DNA of 64,000 nucleotides from Quercus robur (Eukaryota > Streptophyta > Magnoliopsida > Fagales > Fagaceae): the NCBI RefSeq assembly GCF_932294415.1, contig NC_065536.1, forward strand, positions 39,888,354 through 39,952,353, read 5' to 3'. The translations under genes and the position numbers were made by a program. This document shows, piece by piece, positions 12,629 through 25,980 of the stretch. How positions within the stretch are numbered: the first letter of the stretch is position 1; each line of letters opens with the position of its first letter. The notes below the pieces were generated by a model that was given only the letters and a program-made list of their open reading frames with translations, did no database searches and was not told the origin of the DNA.

Positions 12629-15600
12629 CTAAGGTCGTCGAGGTCCTGGTCCAGATCTTTGGCGAAGGTTGTCGTAAGTCTTAGAAACCAGCAACAGTCG
12701 TGGATCATCTTCAGGTATTTCACGTTCCTGAACCCAGAACAAAAATGGACACAGTTACGAATATGCACATAATGGGAATCAGTTATGAATATGCACATAA
12801 TTCATATATGAAGAGATATCTAACTATATGAGGGCCAGCATGGCTAGACATAGTAGCAATTGCAGGCATTTGGATGCATCCAGAAGACCAAGGACTGGAA
12901 TTTGACAACTTAGGATATTGTTATTGACTGTAAAAATAGCTAGCTGCACTTTCTGCTATGAAGCATTACAACTTCTGGTTGTGTTGGGCTGGAAACAATC
13001 TAGGTCATTACTAACTTTTTGGATCTAAAAAAAAAATCCCTCATACATGACAATAAATGATTTCTATTCCCTCTTCTGGCTTAGTCTTCAATGCTCAAAC
13101 AATACTTTCAAGCCCAGCACTAGCAGTCTAGCACAATTAACTTAAATGTTGCTCCCCAAAAAAATACTCAAACAGTAGTTTTAGGCTCCTTTTGTTAAAG
13201 ATTTCAACTTGTTTTCAAAGTTTTCAAACAATATTTAACACCATAGATTTCTAAGTAACATCCAGAGTAATTTGCAGTCTAACAACTAAGTAACACCATT
13301 GTCGAAACAGATGTGCTAAGAAAATCACTCATGAGAATTTACTATTTCTTAAGCATTATCTGGGCAAGAAACTCACTTTTAAGCCCTTGTAATATGCTTC
13401 CACAGCAGGAGGTGAAGGAATAAAGTTTCCAGCTTGCATCAGATCCCATATATAGTTAGCAGTAGTATATCCACCAGTATGCAAGGATATATTATAATTT
13501 AGTTGGAAAATAGACAGTATAAACTAAAATATACAGGCTAGGAAGAATGATAAAGAATCATATAGAGCCAGGACAAATAACAAAATCTCTCCTTCTCCCT
13601 AGCAACCACAGGGATCTAATCAAGTAATTAAACAAGGTATTACGTACTTTTTCACCAGAAGCTAAAAGGAGGAGATCACTCCCCATTTTTGGGCTCAAGA
13701 AGAAGTCCCTGGAATTCATGTTTACCTGCATAAGAAAATGTAGAACCGCAGATAGGGTTAAAACAATCAAGACAATGAATCAGGAACTCAAGTAAGAAGC
13801 TACATAACAACCATACCAGCGTGTCTTGAGCAAGTTGCATTCCCTTGGGAGTATGCCCAACCATGGCTCCCTCTACAAGTGTCTACAACCACATAAATCA
13901 CAGTAATTTAATGTCTGTATAATACAATAATATCTTGATATGACTATACATTACATAAACATGAAATCCACTTTTAACCGGCACAAAGTAACCAAACGAT
14001 TGTCACTGACAAACATGAATAGAAACATCTTCGTTGTCCCCCCAAGGAGCTTTTTCCTTTTCAATAACAAACTGAATATCATTAAAATAGCACCCCCCAA
14101 AACAAAAGCACTATCCTAGTACACAGGGAAAATGAAAATCAGCAGGGCAGTTAGCTTACATGTAAGTTCACCTTCACATCGATAACCAAAAATTAATTTT
14201 CTTCCAGTTTGTTATAAGAGAAGCATACATAATGTTTTTACCAATTTAGCTTGACTCAAATGGACTGGCAATGCTCTAGCTTAACCAAATCAGACAAACA
14301 CATCTTCTATATGTATTGGCCACTTTAGGAGCATGACTTGTTGCAGTTTACAGATGCAGATACACACTCTTTTTTGATAATTATACCCAAAATTATTTTT
14401 CTTCTAGTTTTGTTATCAGTTTTGTTATCATAGAAGTGTAGCATATTAGATCCTCAATTTAAAAAAAACGAAGAAGAAGAAAGTGTAGCATATATGTTGG
14501 TCAATTAAAATAAACTCAAATGGATTAGAAACATCCTTACATAATCAAAACACACACACACACACACGCATCCCACTCCAGCTCAAATGGCACACAAACA
14601 AAAAATATGCATTTGCCAGTCAGGAGTATCAATTGTTGCATTTTACAAAATTTATCTAACGCACACAACAAGAGATTCGCAAATCATTAACATCAAAACG
14701 GATTGCAGATAAAAGTAGGCTTCTGCACCAAATGTTCCATGGCCAGGATGCCCATATTGAGTAGTGATCAGGAAGGTCATGTAGATACAGATTCTAAACC
14801 TTATATAAAATTAGTGAATCTGTGACAGCTGCATCTCTAAATGATTTATGTGCAAAGGCTTTTTCACGCCTTTTTTTTTTTTTTTTTGTTCCTTTTTAGG
14901 TCAGTGTTGCACAGAGAAGAACAGATCAACTAAACTAAGAGACAAAGCTATTCTCACTTAAAATGCAAGTATGAACCACAAGTGAAAAAGCACACATGCA
15001 CTAAGAATTGAACTTTTCAGTCATGATCTTAATATCAATGAATGCATCTGTACAAATAAACATATATCATGTATGTATACATGTATTTGCCACATCCATG
15101 GTAGTCCATAGCTCATTTAAGCAAGAAATAATTTGAAATTATTCATCAACAACTATTTACCTCATAACTTGCATCACAGTAAAGACATCAGGAGTGTTTC
15201 CATTATTCTTTAGCATCTCCAACAAAGTTTCCATCACCTACCATGGTCATAAAAAAAAAGCACCCATATAAAAGCAGAAAATTGCTTCATAGCATTCAAC
15301 AAAGCAGAAAATTGCTTCATAGCATTCAACAGAAAATTCTCTCAATTCTTAGATATTAAGCAACAGAAAAATAAATGAAAATTAAGCAATTAATGAGTTG
15401 AAGCTTCTCTTCTTTCAGACTTTTTTTGGATGCGTAAATGCTTCAGTTGTTTTTACTTTCAACTCTCTGCCTGATCTGCTTGATTTTTATACTTTCTTTG
15501 TTATTTAATTTTTTTTCAGTTTGCCTCTTAGCACGCTGCCTGTGTGCTTTGCATTCTTTGTAATTTCTTTTAGCTTTTTTCAATGAAATTTATTGCTTAT

Positions 15601-16796
15601 TAAAAAAAAAATCACTAAACCGAGCAACAATAGAGGAAAATTTATGTTATAAATAAGGACTTCTACATTAGGGCTTCAAAAAAACAATTTTTTCCTAGTC
15701 TTCTGTGTCTGTATATAATTATAGATACAAACTAACAAATGAAATAGGTGACAGAAGGTCATGAGAGCATATTGTTCAGACAAAAGTTAGGCTTGAGCTT
15801 GCTTATCCCAAAAAAGAGAGAGTAAGGCTTGAACTATTCATTTGCAGCCATGATGACAAAACCTTTCAAAATGAAGAGCTTTACAAGCGGCATTGCCCTT
15901 CTTCACTCACATGATATTGCAGGATCGGGCTAAGACATCATACTGATGGGGATCTACTAATCAAATGCAGCTTCTCTTGGGAAACATAGCCCAATGTTTA
16001 TTCTTTCTTATTAATTTCGGATTTCTTGGACCCAGAATATGAACTATTTTAAACAGAACTTGCCTTAATAAGTTCCTTTTGTTTTTACAGATGAGAGAAT
16101 AATTGTGAAAAGGGGAAAAAAAGCTCAAATATACTAGAGTATCAAGAATGTCAAAATTGCAACACATTTTCAAAGCGCACATAAACAGATATGAACCATC
16201 ATTTTTGATAGTTATTTATGTACTTGCACATATACACATACATACATGTGTATCCAGTGGGGATTTACTATCATTCCCACTTTCATGTTAAGGATAGCAG
16301 CCTTCCCGTTTTTGTTTAGCCAAATATTCCCCACTTCCTCCATATAAGGTGTGGGCATTTTTTTCCACAACTATCAAAACCACCCTCACAACTCACACTA
16401 CCCCACCCAAGTCACACCATGTCTAATCAGGTCATACCATGTCACAAGTGTTAACTAGTTAAATATCAGACAATTAATGATGATAGACAGGAGCATTTCA
16501 CACTGAACACAGATGGAGTGCATACACGAGGAGTTTATGATTGACATAAAAACTGTACCAATCACCATTGGCAAAAGGCCAACAAGAATGCAAAGATACA
16601 GTAAGAGCAGAAGGTTCACTTACAGTCAACTCAACCTCCAGCACAGCTAGGTCTTGGAGATTTGAAGAGTCCTCAACTCGTGATGGATCAATATACTTTG
16701 TAGATGTTAAATTCTCTGAAGTCTCATCATGTTCACTCCTCTCTATGACAGGCTCTTGATCTTTCTCAAAATGTTCATGTACAGCATGATAACACT
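12629..16796 (-). pseudogene. Captured fragment of a PPR-like gene (3' exons)
   Basis: Minus-strand exons joined by eye: 16624-16796 (CYHAVHEHFEKDQEPV..., ending EVELT), 15161-15237 (VMETLLEMLKNNGNTPDVFT), 13817-13883 (EGAMVGHTPKGMQLAQDTL), 13648-13725 (MNSRDFFLSPKMGSDLLL), about 13377-13478 (GGYTTANYIWDLMQAG), and 12629-12727 (EREIPEDDPRLLLVSKTYDN... to a TAG at 12629-12631). Several junctions are in phase (EVELT|VMETLL, GLK|EREIPE). The text resembles the C-terminal half of a plant mitochondrial PPR-type protein; the family name is a moderate guess. Damage: the acceptor of the fifth exon reads CTTGCAT instead of CTTGCAG; the junction 15161/13883 is out of phase, so an exon may be missing; no 5' part is present. 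A perfect 30-bp tandem duplication lies in an intron at 15271-15330. It sits inside MULE-1 downstream of the kinesin fragment on the same strand. Confidence 0.65.
15271..15330. repeat. Perfect 30-bp tandem duplication
   Basis: Two identical 30-bp units (15271-15300 and 15301-15330), each starting AAAGCAGAAAATTGCTTCAT, lie in an intron of the PPR-like fragment. No decay between them suggests a young duplication. Confidence 0.9.
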
Positions 16797-17416
16797 CTAA
16801 AACATGAAAAATGTTTAATGAGATGCAAAATAATGAATAGAGACCAATGTTCTCCACACACCTTGTACCTCAACAACATAAAATCATAAGAAAGCAATAA
16901 AGTGCTTGACATTGGTACAAATTTTCTGCTTCAGCATTGAGGTTTCTAAAATCTAAAGTCTGAAGATTTAGAAATATTAGCTTTTTAGAAGTACGTTTAA
17001 ATGAGGAGACAGAATTATTGGTACGTTTCTGATTCCCTGTGTAGCTTATAAAATAAACATTTAGGTTTCTTTTAATATATCGAAACTTAATTGGATTCTG
17101 TTTCAGTTCCCTTGAACTTAAAACCCCAGTCATTTCAAAAGGAATATAAGCATAACAACTCTGAACACGGTAACTCCATACATGCACTGAAAGCACATTC
17201 TAAAACTCCACACCATTTGCAACAAAAATATTAATAAAGATGGGCTTCAACTGCAAGTCAAGCATTGGGCATAAACTGAATGCGTATCCAGTGGCTTGTG
17301 GCAAACTACAATGCAATCAATGAAACACAATATTTCCAAGGTACCGGTACTTGTAGATTTGATGGTAAGAATGTAACTCAATAAATTTTCTCAGTAAAAA
17401 TAGAAAATGAAGAACC

Positions 17417-20400
17417 TGAAGCAATTCCTTCTCACGAGAAGCCTTCCATTGTCGAAATTGTTCTGACTCTTGTTTTATCTTATGCTGCAACTGAACCTAG
17501 AATATGAATGTGGAACAAGAAGGATGGATCCAAAAATGTGAGACACCGTAATGTTGGATTTGTGAATATAAACTAGAATAAGCACTAAAATGAGAACCAA
17601 CTTTCTGAGCCTTTATATACTGTATTTCAGCTTGCAGGCGCTTTGCTGCTTCATCACTTTTTTGTTTTTTCTTCAAGAGTTGGACCTGGCTTTCTTGTTT
17701 CTTCTTAAGATCTAAAATCTGAAATTCATTACAGAAAGTTAAGACATTAATCAAGAATCCTAGTTTACGGAAACAGAACAATATTAACTTATGAAAGTCT
17801 TGAAAAATAATCAAGAATTTACTAAAAAGAATGACATTTATATTTGTCATTTTGTAACCTGTGCTTCAAGCCCTTTTAGTTTTTGAGCGTGATTATCTTG
17901 CATTTTGTGTGTGTGCCCATCAGAATTGGCAGCAAGATTCTCAACTTCTGCCAACAAACGATCCCTTTCTTGCTGTATTTATGCAATTGAACATCAGCCA
18001 TCAAAGTAAAAGCATATTGATTCTCAAAAAAAAAAAAAAAGTAAAAGCATATTAGGCAGTGATAATTTTAGAATTATCTTTTCAACCTGCACAATTCTTT
18101 TTTCTTCCTCAAGTTCTGTGATTTTCTTCCCAAAGTGCTGCTTGAGTGCTTCAGTATCAATGCCACCAAAAAGTTTCATCTCACACTGCACAAAAGTAAG
18201 CATAAATTAAAGATTAATAAAGGTGTTTGAAAATACTAACAAGCCACCAATTTGATGCCGTGCTTATATCCTAGAATATAGTGCAGTCAATACATATGGA
18301 ATCTACATATATGCCCATGGCTGCCAAATTAAACTGCTATGTGATGAAATCATTAGACCAACTAACTCCTGCCAAAAAAAAGGGGTTAAAGTGGCTTCTT
18401 CAAATAAGGTAAAAAAAAAAAAATGAAACCTTAACTAAAATTGCATTCCCAAGCCCATTTTTCTTTTTCCTTTTTGGATATCTCAATAAAAAGGGGAACA
18501 TTTGTGCCCCAAATAAACAACTGAGAATTATTTGAGTGGCGAAGAAGTAATCATTAAATTGGTTACAATTACAATCTTAAATCTTTTTTTCTGGAAGGAG
18601 CAAGACAGCCAGAGAGATGCAATGCAGAATGCATCTAATACCACAAGATGCTGCCTCCATATGACATTAGTTTAGTATTTCCTCTTTGTCACCACTTACA
18701 CTTCATTTAAGAGTTTATAACGGAATGGAATGTATTTAAGTAATGGAAAGAAAAGTAAAAGAAATGAATGAAATGGAATTAAGTAATCGTGGTTGGATGT
18801 TTTAAATAAAGGAACAGAAAGGAATTGATGAAATGTATATATACTCAAACTTCATTAGGTCCAACAACAGATATATTATTTAAATTGTTAAGAATTCCCT
18901 TTCAAACCTCTAATTTATATACGTATATTAATATGCATGAAACAAGGCAAATAATGAAACCTCTTTCTGCTCCAAACGTTTGTTCAATTCATTTAACTCT
19001 TTGTCCATTGTATCTTGCAGAAGTGCATGCTCCCACTCTTTAGTTACTTCATCAAATTCCCTGGGACTTTCACCTGTATAAATGAGAGTAAAGTGCCAAA
19101 CTTTGAAGAATTGGACTAGCCAACCAAAACATGATTTATGTAACAGAAGAAATCTCAGATAGATTGGCCCCACCAACAGATGGTGCCATTCCACAACCTC
19201 ACCCACTCAAAGACTCTATGTATTATTGTATTAAACTGTGTAGAATAAAGTGCAAGGGTTTTCCTTTCATATAGGCAGACAATGTGTGCTTTACAAGTAA
19301 TATAAGTGCAGTAAAAGAAACCTAGAACAGTCGGCTCTTATATTCTAACATATATAATAGGCATAGTTTAAAATAAAATGACCACAATTCACTGTAATCC
19401 ATCTTATATCTGCAGGTGCAGTGCATTGAAGAAAATTCAAGCTCATCAACGTCATTTTTCTAAAATGTCCCAAACTATGCAGCAAAATGAGTGAAAGACC
19501 TTTTCTAGTTTTACAATTTCATAAGAGGGAAGCTAGTTACTAATAAATTAAATGGTCATCCATTGTATATCTAAGTATGCAGTGCATTGAAGACTATTTA
19601 AGCCTGTAACCAAACATTCTTCTAAATGGTTCAAACTATACAACAACATGAGTGGATCACCTGATATGGTTTCAACAATCTGATAATCAGATGAGTCTAT
19701 GCTCTGAAAGCCCCTCTTAAGTCCATCACTTTTTGTAAAACCGAAGTGGCCTTCCTGATAAATAAACACCCCAAGTGATATAAGTATTAATGCAACAATT
19801 TTACTCAACTACGTAACTGAAGGAATAGAATAAATATAAATACACCCATATTGTATTGACACTAAGAAAAACCACAGACATTCCACTCCATATAAGTATG
19901 GAAAGGAAAACTAACCTTGGATAAAATAAGAAAAAGCAAAGAAGAGGATAACGAATTAGAGTTTCTAATAACATACTTGATCATCTATTACATCATGCTG
20001 TATGACACCACATCTACTGCGGTATTCATGAAGTTCTCGACAAAGATCCACATTGGTAGCCTCAAGCCAAGCAATCCGGTCCTTGAGAACCTATATAACC
20101 ACACAAAAAAAGAAGACATTTTGCCACCAAGACTATTCAATATATCTTCGTGAATATATAGTGCACTAACTGCTAAAATCAAACAACATTTGTATTCTTT
20201 ATAAAACAAGTACCTGCACTTCATCTGATGGTGCTCCTCCCCCACGAGCACCAAGCTCTGCCTGTAAGTTCATTAGCTACTGCCGCATCTTTTGCATCTC
20301 ATTGGATATTAAATCTCTATTAACCTGCAGGGGAAAAAGAGGATTTAATTAATACAACAAACTTACAACAGGCCCTAATACACCAAAAAGGCGGAATGCA

Positions 20401-22204
20401 TGGAACTTGAAACCAGAAAAAGCTTCGTTATCTGCATCTAGCAGGAAGTGAGGGTATCAAGTACAAAATGAGTCATAACAAAATAATGCAACAAACTTAC
20501 AACAGGCTTATTTTGAATATTGCGGGCACGATTCGCATATTTGAGTGTGTTAAGACTTTCCTCAGCATTGATGTCAGCAGGACTGACGCAAGCTGGAAGA
20601 AGAATCACAATTAAAACAAATTAGAGAAGAATGAAAATATTTCCAATTTCAATAAAAGGAGCAATTCAGTTCAAAAGATCTAAAGTCCAACACCTCCCCA
20701 CTTCCACACACATGATACAACTTCCAAAAAGACTCAAAAACATTAAGTGAAGAACACCTAAAAAGAAAGAAGGAAAAGACAAATGGGGGAGGGGAGCTCC
20801 ACCCTGTTTCTGTGTCTTCTAGAGAGAATGAGAACATATCACATTTGAGAAAGGATGTTCTTAACAAGCAAGATTGAGCTACCAAAACAAAAGGTTGAAA
20901 ATGAATAACACCTTGTTCAAAAGGAATTAACCAAAGAAAGTAAATACTTTTTCTGTCAGAATATTGCTTCCATTGATTAAAATGAAAACTAGGAGTAAGC
21001 AAAAAATCCAAAGTAAGGAGAAGAAAACTCAGTTCTATTTAATTGTTTTGCAAGGCAAATCTTGAATATATCTTATCTCTTTGTGTGTGTGTGTGTGTAA
21101 CTATTTCTAGTATAATTGTAATCCCTGGACCAAAGTTCTTGAACAATTAAGCAATCACTTGGAGGTTACCTATCATGACAGTCTTGCTGTTTCCACCAAG
21201 TGAATCCTGCCAACATGCATAAAAGAACCTCAATCAGAAAACTATCATAGAAGAAGAAAAAAAGTAAAAACCAAGCAAAAACTGAAACATTGTTCTTAAT
21301 ACTATATAAATCCCAATAGAATAAAATAGTCATAATGCTATTTATTTGTAAGAACAACAAATACACTTATTTGTGAATCCTAGATATTAGGGTTAAAAGC
21401 AATATCTTTAAAATCACTATCTACTGATGTCCTTAACAAGCTATCTCAAAACTCAGCAAATCCCAGCCTTGATAAGGTGATAAGTATTAAAACCTAACTT
21501 AACTATATCAGGAAAGTATTGGTGAATCACTACTAAAAACAGATTAAGAATTTATCAAGCCTAGTGGTCAACAGAAACCAGGAATCTGTCTCTACCTAAT
21601 TCTAACTTAAGTTTTACAGTGTTGCATTTAACATATGCAGAAAATTGTTATATTTTCCTTGGTTGAAAAAACATTTCAATGAGAAAGATAGAGGTTGATA
21701 TAGACCACCAGAAATTCAGATCATTTTTCCATCTCAACACCATCATTTGGAACTTATGAGTTAACTGATAGTTCTATACAAATTTATATACCAGACATAA
21801 CATTAATCCAACCTGCAACAGTCGAGTTAGTTTGCTGTCTCGGTAAGGGACATGCACACCCTCTTTCCGCTTTTTCTCATCCCCTAATGCACTAATGACA
21901 TTACCAAGTGCAAGAAGTCCCTTATTTATGTGTATACCTGTTCACAGAAATAAAACAGAGAAATTTTATTTCATTATGATTATAAATAAAAGACAATAGG
22001 AATATATCAATAAGCAGTTTTACTAACCTTCTTTCAAACGAAGACCATCAGAACCTGTTCTTTTAGCGTGTTCAGATCCAGCAAGATCTACCAGATGGAG
22101 CTTTGCACAAAAATATTCTTCACCCATATCTTCCTCCGGGGAGTCACAGCCAGGAACATCTGAATGGATTTTGCGCATCTGCTCCAATGTGATTGTGTGG
22201 TGCA
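17417..22204 (-). pseudogene. Captured KIN-4 (FRA1-type) kinesin fragment
   Basis: Twelve minus-strand exons with GT-AG borders match the middle of plant KIN-4 kinesins. First exon 22027 to about 22204 has switch II (LHLVDLAGSEHAKRTGSDG); 21813-21937 reads [20 protein letters not shown] and [13 protein letters not shown]; about 21170-21208 DSLGGNSKTVMI; about 20489-20592 [20 protein letters not shown]; about 20217-20328 neck region; then coiled-coil exons near 19979-20091, 19662-19755, 18960-19073, 18087-18186, 17860-17969, 17606-17719 and 17417-17497 (EQFRQWKASREKELLQ). Phases agree throughout. The front half of the motor, with the P-loop, and the C-terminal tail after KELLQ are absent. A TAG stop interrupts the neck exon (20277-20279; CAG to TAG after KMRQ). 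It therefore cannot make a motor protein. The fragment is fused upstream to a PMT methyltransferase exon and lies inside MULE-1, so it is a transduplicated fragment rather than the host locus. Confidence 0.85.
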
Positions 22205-22221
22205 ACGGCGCTACTGGACAT

Positions 22222-22292
22222 TTTCAAGGGATAGCAGTCCGGCTGCATGCACCAAGTCATAAGTTCTAGGATACGTTGGAAAGGCTTCACAC
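22222..22292 (-). pseudogene. Captured PMT-type methyltransferase exon fragment
   Basis: After an acceptor TTTTCCTTTCAG the minus strand reads CEAFPTYPRTYDLVHAAGLL then SLE. This is the well-known stretch of plant PMT (QUASIMODO/DUF248-type) putative S-adenosylmethionine-dependent methyltransferases of the Golgi. It runs straight into kinesin sequence at about 22200, through roughly 25 bases that belong clearly to neither. A possible upstream exon at 22386-22437 (GLGLVLHHKALG) was not identified. The junction shows that two unrelated host genes were joined inside the element. Confidence 0.7.
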
Positions 22293-22874
22293 CTGAAAGG
22301 AAAATGGAATTATTATATATACAAGATCAAAGCATAAATTATTTAATACAACATCAAGCTATAACATGTAATATGACTTACTTCCCAAGAGCTTTATGGT
22401 GCAGAACAAGTCCCAAACCAGTACCATCCATCCCTACATACATTCATACCAACAAAGTTTCAACATCCAACAATTTTAAATATAAAAAATAAAAAAAACT
22501 GACAACAATTTGCCTAATGTTTTAACCCACCAAAAAACACATTAAACATCAAAGAACAAAATCACTTAAAGAAAACCAAGAAACTTATCCACTGAAATCT
22601 AGCATCAACACGTATCTCGTAAACACAAAGCACAAAGCAAATTCAAAAGTAGAGAGTTGGATAAACTTTCCAACCAGGCATTAGTATTTCAATGTAAAAT
22701 TTACAAAAATCAAAGACTTTGAAATATAATTAAAAAGAAAAGGATTTTTAAGATAAACTCACATCAAATAATCAGGAATGTTTTGAAAGCATTAAAAGAA
22801 TTAAATAAATAAAAAAAAAGTGATTTCAGAGAGCGAGAGAGAGAGAGAGAGAGAACCTCTATGGGATGCTAATC
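22293..22874. other. Spacer between captured fragments and the PMD gene
   Basis: AT-rich DNA with no certain gene. A pure GA microsatellite lies at about 22832-22856, directly beyond the 3' end of the PMD gene. Confidence 0.4.
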
Positions 22875-25800
22875 CTAATGCATTTTACGCTTATGCTGTC
22901 TCGTATAGTGTCTGGTATGTGGGGGAGGGGGTACTGCATCTCCTTCGTGAGGCTCCTCACGTTGCTGCAAAAATGGAGTTACAACCAAACAATGAATTAC
23001 ATGAATTCCAAAACCAACCATAACAGTAGTTACTCAATATTCATTACATTAAATGACTTGTCATACCGTGGGGCCAGTGTTGTGTCCTGCTTTGTGACCA
23101 CCTGTCCCACAAGGAGGTGCTTTTATTGTACGTTTAGGTCGACCTGGTAGGGGTGACTGTAACCCAACAACCTGCTCATTCTCAACATGCACAGCTGGCT
23201 GTTTTGCTTGACTCCCAACAACTGAAGATCCTACAACTGCGGGGGAGGAGGGTGTAGCAAATGAAATGTGAGTGCCCCTACTCATGGGATCTATATGCAA
23301 TCTAGGAGTGGGAATGAATGACATGGAGTGACTATGGGGCGGTACATGGTCTATATGACCAATGCTGTACGATGGGGATTGCGTGTGCATGACAGGAGGG
23401 GTTTGACTGAAATCAGGGCCGAGATCAAAGGATGGTGGAGTAAATGAAAGATGAGCAGGATCAAAAAATGTATGTGAGGTGTGTGAAGGGATCTCGGGGT
23501 GAAAAGATGCATGAGCAGTGGGTAGAGAGATCTCTAGGTCAGAAACTGCATGAGCAGTATGTGGAGGGATCTCTGGGGAAGGAGATGCATGTGGAGGTGG
23601 AGGGAACTCTAGGGGAGGAGATGCACGTGGGGGTGGAGGGAGATCTGCCCTACTGACAACCTGATGGGATGCAGCACGCTGACCATGGCTATGGCTGGCA
23701 CGAGTTGAGCTCGTGCTTGGTCGTCCAGTATCTTCTGGCGCTTCTGGATTTGCCCCATCGATATCTTCCAACGGAAGTTGAGCAGTTATACGGTGAAGGC
23801 GTTCCACTGTCTTAAGTATAGTTGAAATATGCTTGTACTCAAGACTGCCTACTGTATAAAGTTTCAACAACTTCTTGTGACTGGCAACCTGAAAGTAAAT
23901 AAATACAATTAGTACATCATACTGAAGTTCTTGATACGCAACAAAAATTGAAAAGAAAGGTCGAAGCAATTACCATAATAATAAGTGAAGCTGAAGTGTG
24001 GTCGACGAACCTCCATGTCACCCTATCGTACCAATCGAAGTATGGATGAGCAGGCGACATATCACCCTCTAGTCGTGCTCCAGGACATAGAGATTGTGCT
24101 CGAGTATTCCATACTCGGATATGGCCATAATGTCTGTCCCTCCAATTCACCTCCATCTTCCCCCTCAGGTCTATGGCATGAAGGGCTTCGTCAGTATCAA
24201 CATATGGGGGGGGGGGGGGGCGGGGTTCTTGTACCATCCCGAACTGACGAACAACACGGTCCGGTGTATGTTTCTCTACTAGCCAGAAACATACAAGCGG
24301 TACCCTCGCCGTCCATACATCCCTTCCGGCGACACAAAACGTAGGCAGGTGGGCTAATTCAGCTTCATATGGTTGCCACACCACCTGAAATAGTCAAATC
24401 AAAGGACAACACATTATGCAATGTTCCATATCTATGAGCTCTTTTACATTTATAAATACAATAGTCATAAACAATAGAATAAACACAATTTTGGTACCTG
24501 CTTTGGATGCATACAATCTAAAAGCTGACGGTACCGGACCAGACAGATTTCAGCGGGGCTATTCAAGGTGCTCACAACCCACACAGTCCTACAATTGCGA
24601 AAGAGGGAGTCAATACTTGGAATTGAGAATATGAAGTAATCAACAACAATAAATGATGGGCAATCGTAAATTTAACAGTATATACCACTAAGATTATACT
24701 AATAAATGATTATCTAAACATATGATTAGTGGTGGAGTTAGAAATTAATAAGACTTATATTATACATCAATCATAACATATGACCTCCGTGGTTGTCAAA
24801 CGATATATAAAAAACATAAATAAAAATCCTATTAATGAGTCAAAATTTGAAGAATATCAAGGTTAAAATTTTATTTTCTATGTCTAACAATGTGTTTAAA
24901 ATTATGGATCTATTTCCAATAGAGAGAATCGGTCAAGGAAGAGACTTACTTAATAGACAATGGAGAAGGTGCAAATGGTGGGCCATATGCACCATCTGGT
25001 GGGAGGTCCATCCTTGGGCACAAAAAAGGGAATCTGACCCATGCCCAATACTGAACTAGCAACAAGGCCCCACCAATCTGACTAGCACCTCTGTCGGTTG
25101 CCCTGCATAACTCTCTGTACAGCCATGCAAGGCAAGCACTCCCCCAACTGTACTGAGGTGGATTCCGAAGGTCCCTCAGCATCTGCAACCACATCGTATG
25201 CACCCTATCACCAGACTTGTCGGCGAAAATTGTGTCTGCCAGGAGTGCTAGGATATAGCACCGTGCATATTGATGCACAACCACCTCTGTTGCATCATCG
25301 GGCAACCCTTCGTCAATTTTTTCTAGTAGCTTCTTTATTTGGATCCTTTGTCCTTTAAGCGTGGTGTCATTAGTAGCAATTCCAAGCAGACTCTGACATT
25401 CATCTTTTCATGTCAAGTCAGTTGTTCCAACAATTGCCTCACCATCGATTGGAATTCCGAAAAGAACCTCCACATCTTGTAATGTGATCGTTGTCTCACC
25501 ATGTGGCAGGTGGAAGGTGTGGGTTTCAGGCCGCCATCGCTCAACGAAGGCCGTGATCAGGTTATGATCAATCTCTCTACCTGGGGTCCTATACAGCCCC
25601 TCTAATCCAACTCTCTTCACAATGTCGACGATACGATCATCCACCACTATCCGGCGTCGTTTTCGGAACTCGTCATTACGAACGCGGCATTTCAGTGGCC
25701 CTGGATCTGCACATGATAGAACTATGGTGATGAGATGCAATATGCCATAACCTTTGTATATATGATTGTAGTTATTGATCCCAAAAAACAAAAATAAAGC

Positions 25801-25980
25801 AGTTATGAAGGGACCTTAAAATATCAACCCCAAAAAGAAAAAAAAAAAAAAACCAAATCGAATCGTTACCTTGCCTTCCCAAACAGCGCACGCTCGATGT
25901 GTTTTTATAAACCTCAACACCGAATCGTCCATGGGCCCAGGACCAAACTCATCAGGGATCTGAGCAGGAACAGCAGCCAT
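22875..25980 (-). pseudogene. Plant mobile domain (PMD) protein gene of MULE-1, one nonsense codon
   Basis: Six exons on the minus strand. Exon 1 starts at ATG 25978-25980 (MAAVPAQIPDEFGPGPMDD) and ends near 25870. Exon 2, about 25709 to 24950, carries the PMD core: [38 protein letters not shown], and further on YSWGSACLAWLYRELCRA. Exon 3 is about 24497-24590, exon 4 about 23972-24387 (RVVRQFGMVQEP...), exon 5 about 23063-23890 with a long Pro/Ser/His-rich tail ending GRPKRTIKAPPCGTGGHKAG, and a last short exon ends at TAG 22875-22877. A TGA at 25408-25410 follows GTTDLT, where relatives have Trp, so it is a TGG to TGA change. A C12 run in the coding strand (24208-24219) encodes consecutive prolines and could slip. 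PMD ('aminotransferase-like, mobile domain') proteins include Arabidopsis MAIN/MAIL1 and many transposon-borne copies; their biochemical role is unclear. It reads inward from the right end, opposite to the transposase. Confidence 0.85.

Noticed and set aside
17417-22220. Kinesin as a functional host gene
   Set aside because: It lacks the P-loop half of the motor and the tail, has an in-frame TAG, is fused to a methyltransferase exon and lies within transposon ends.
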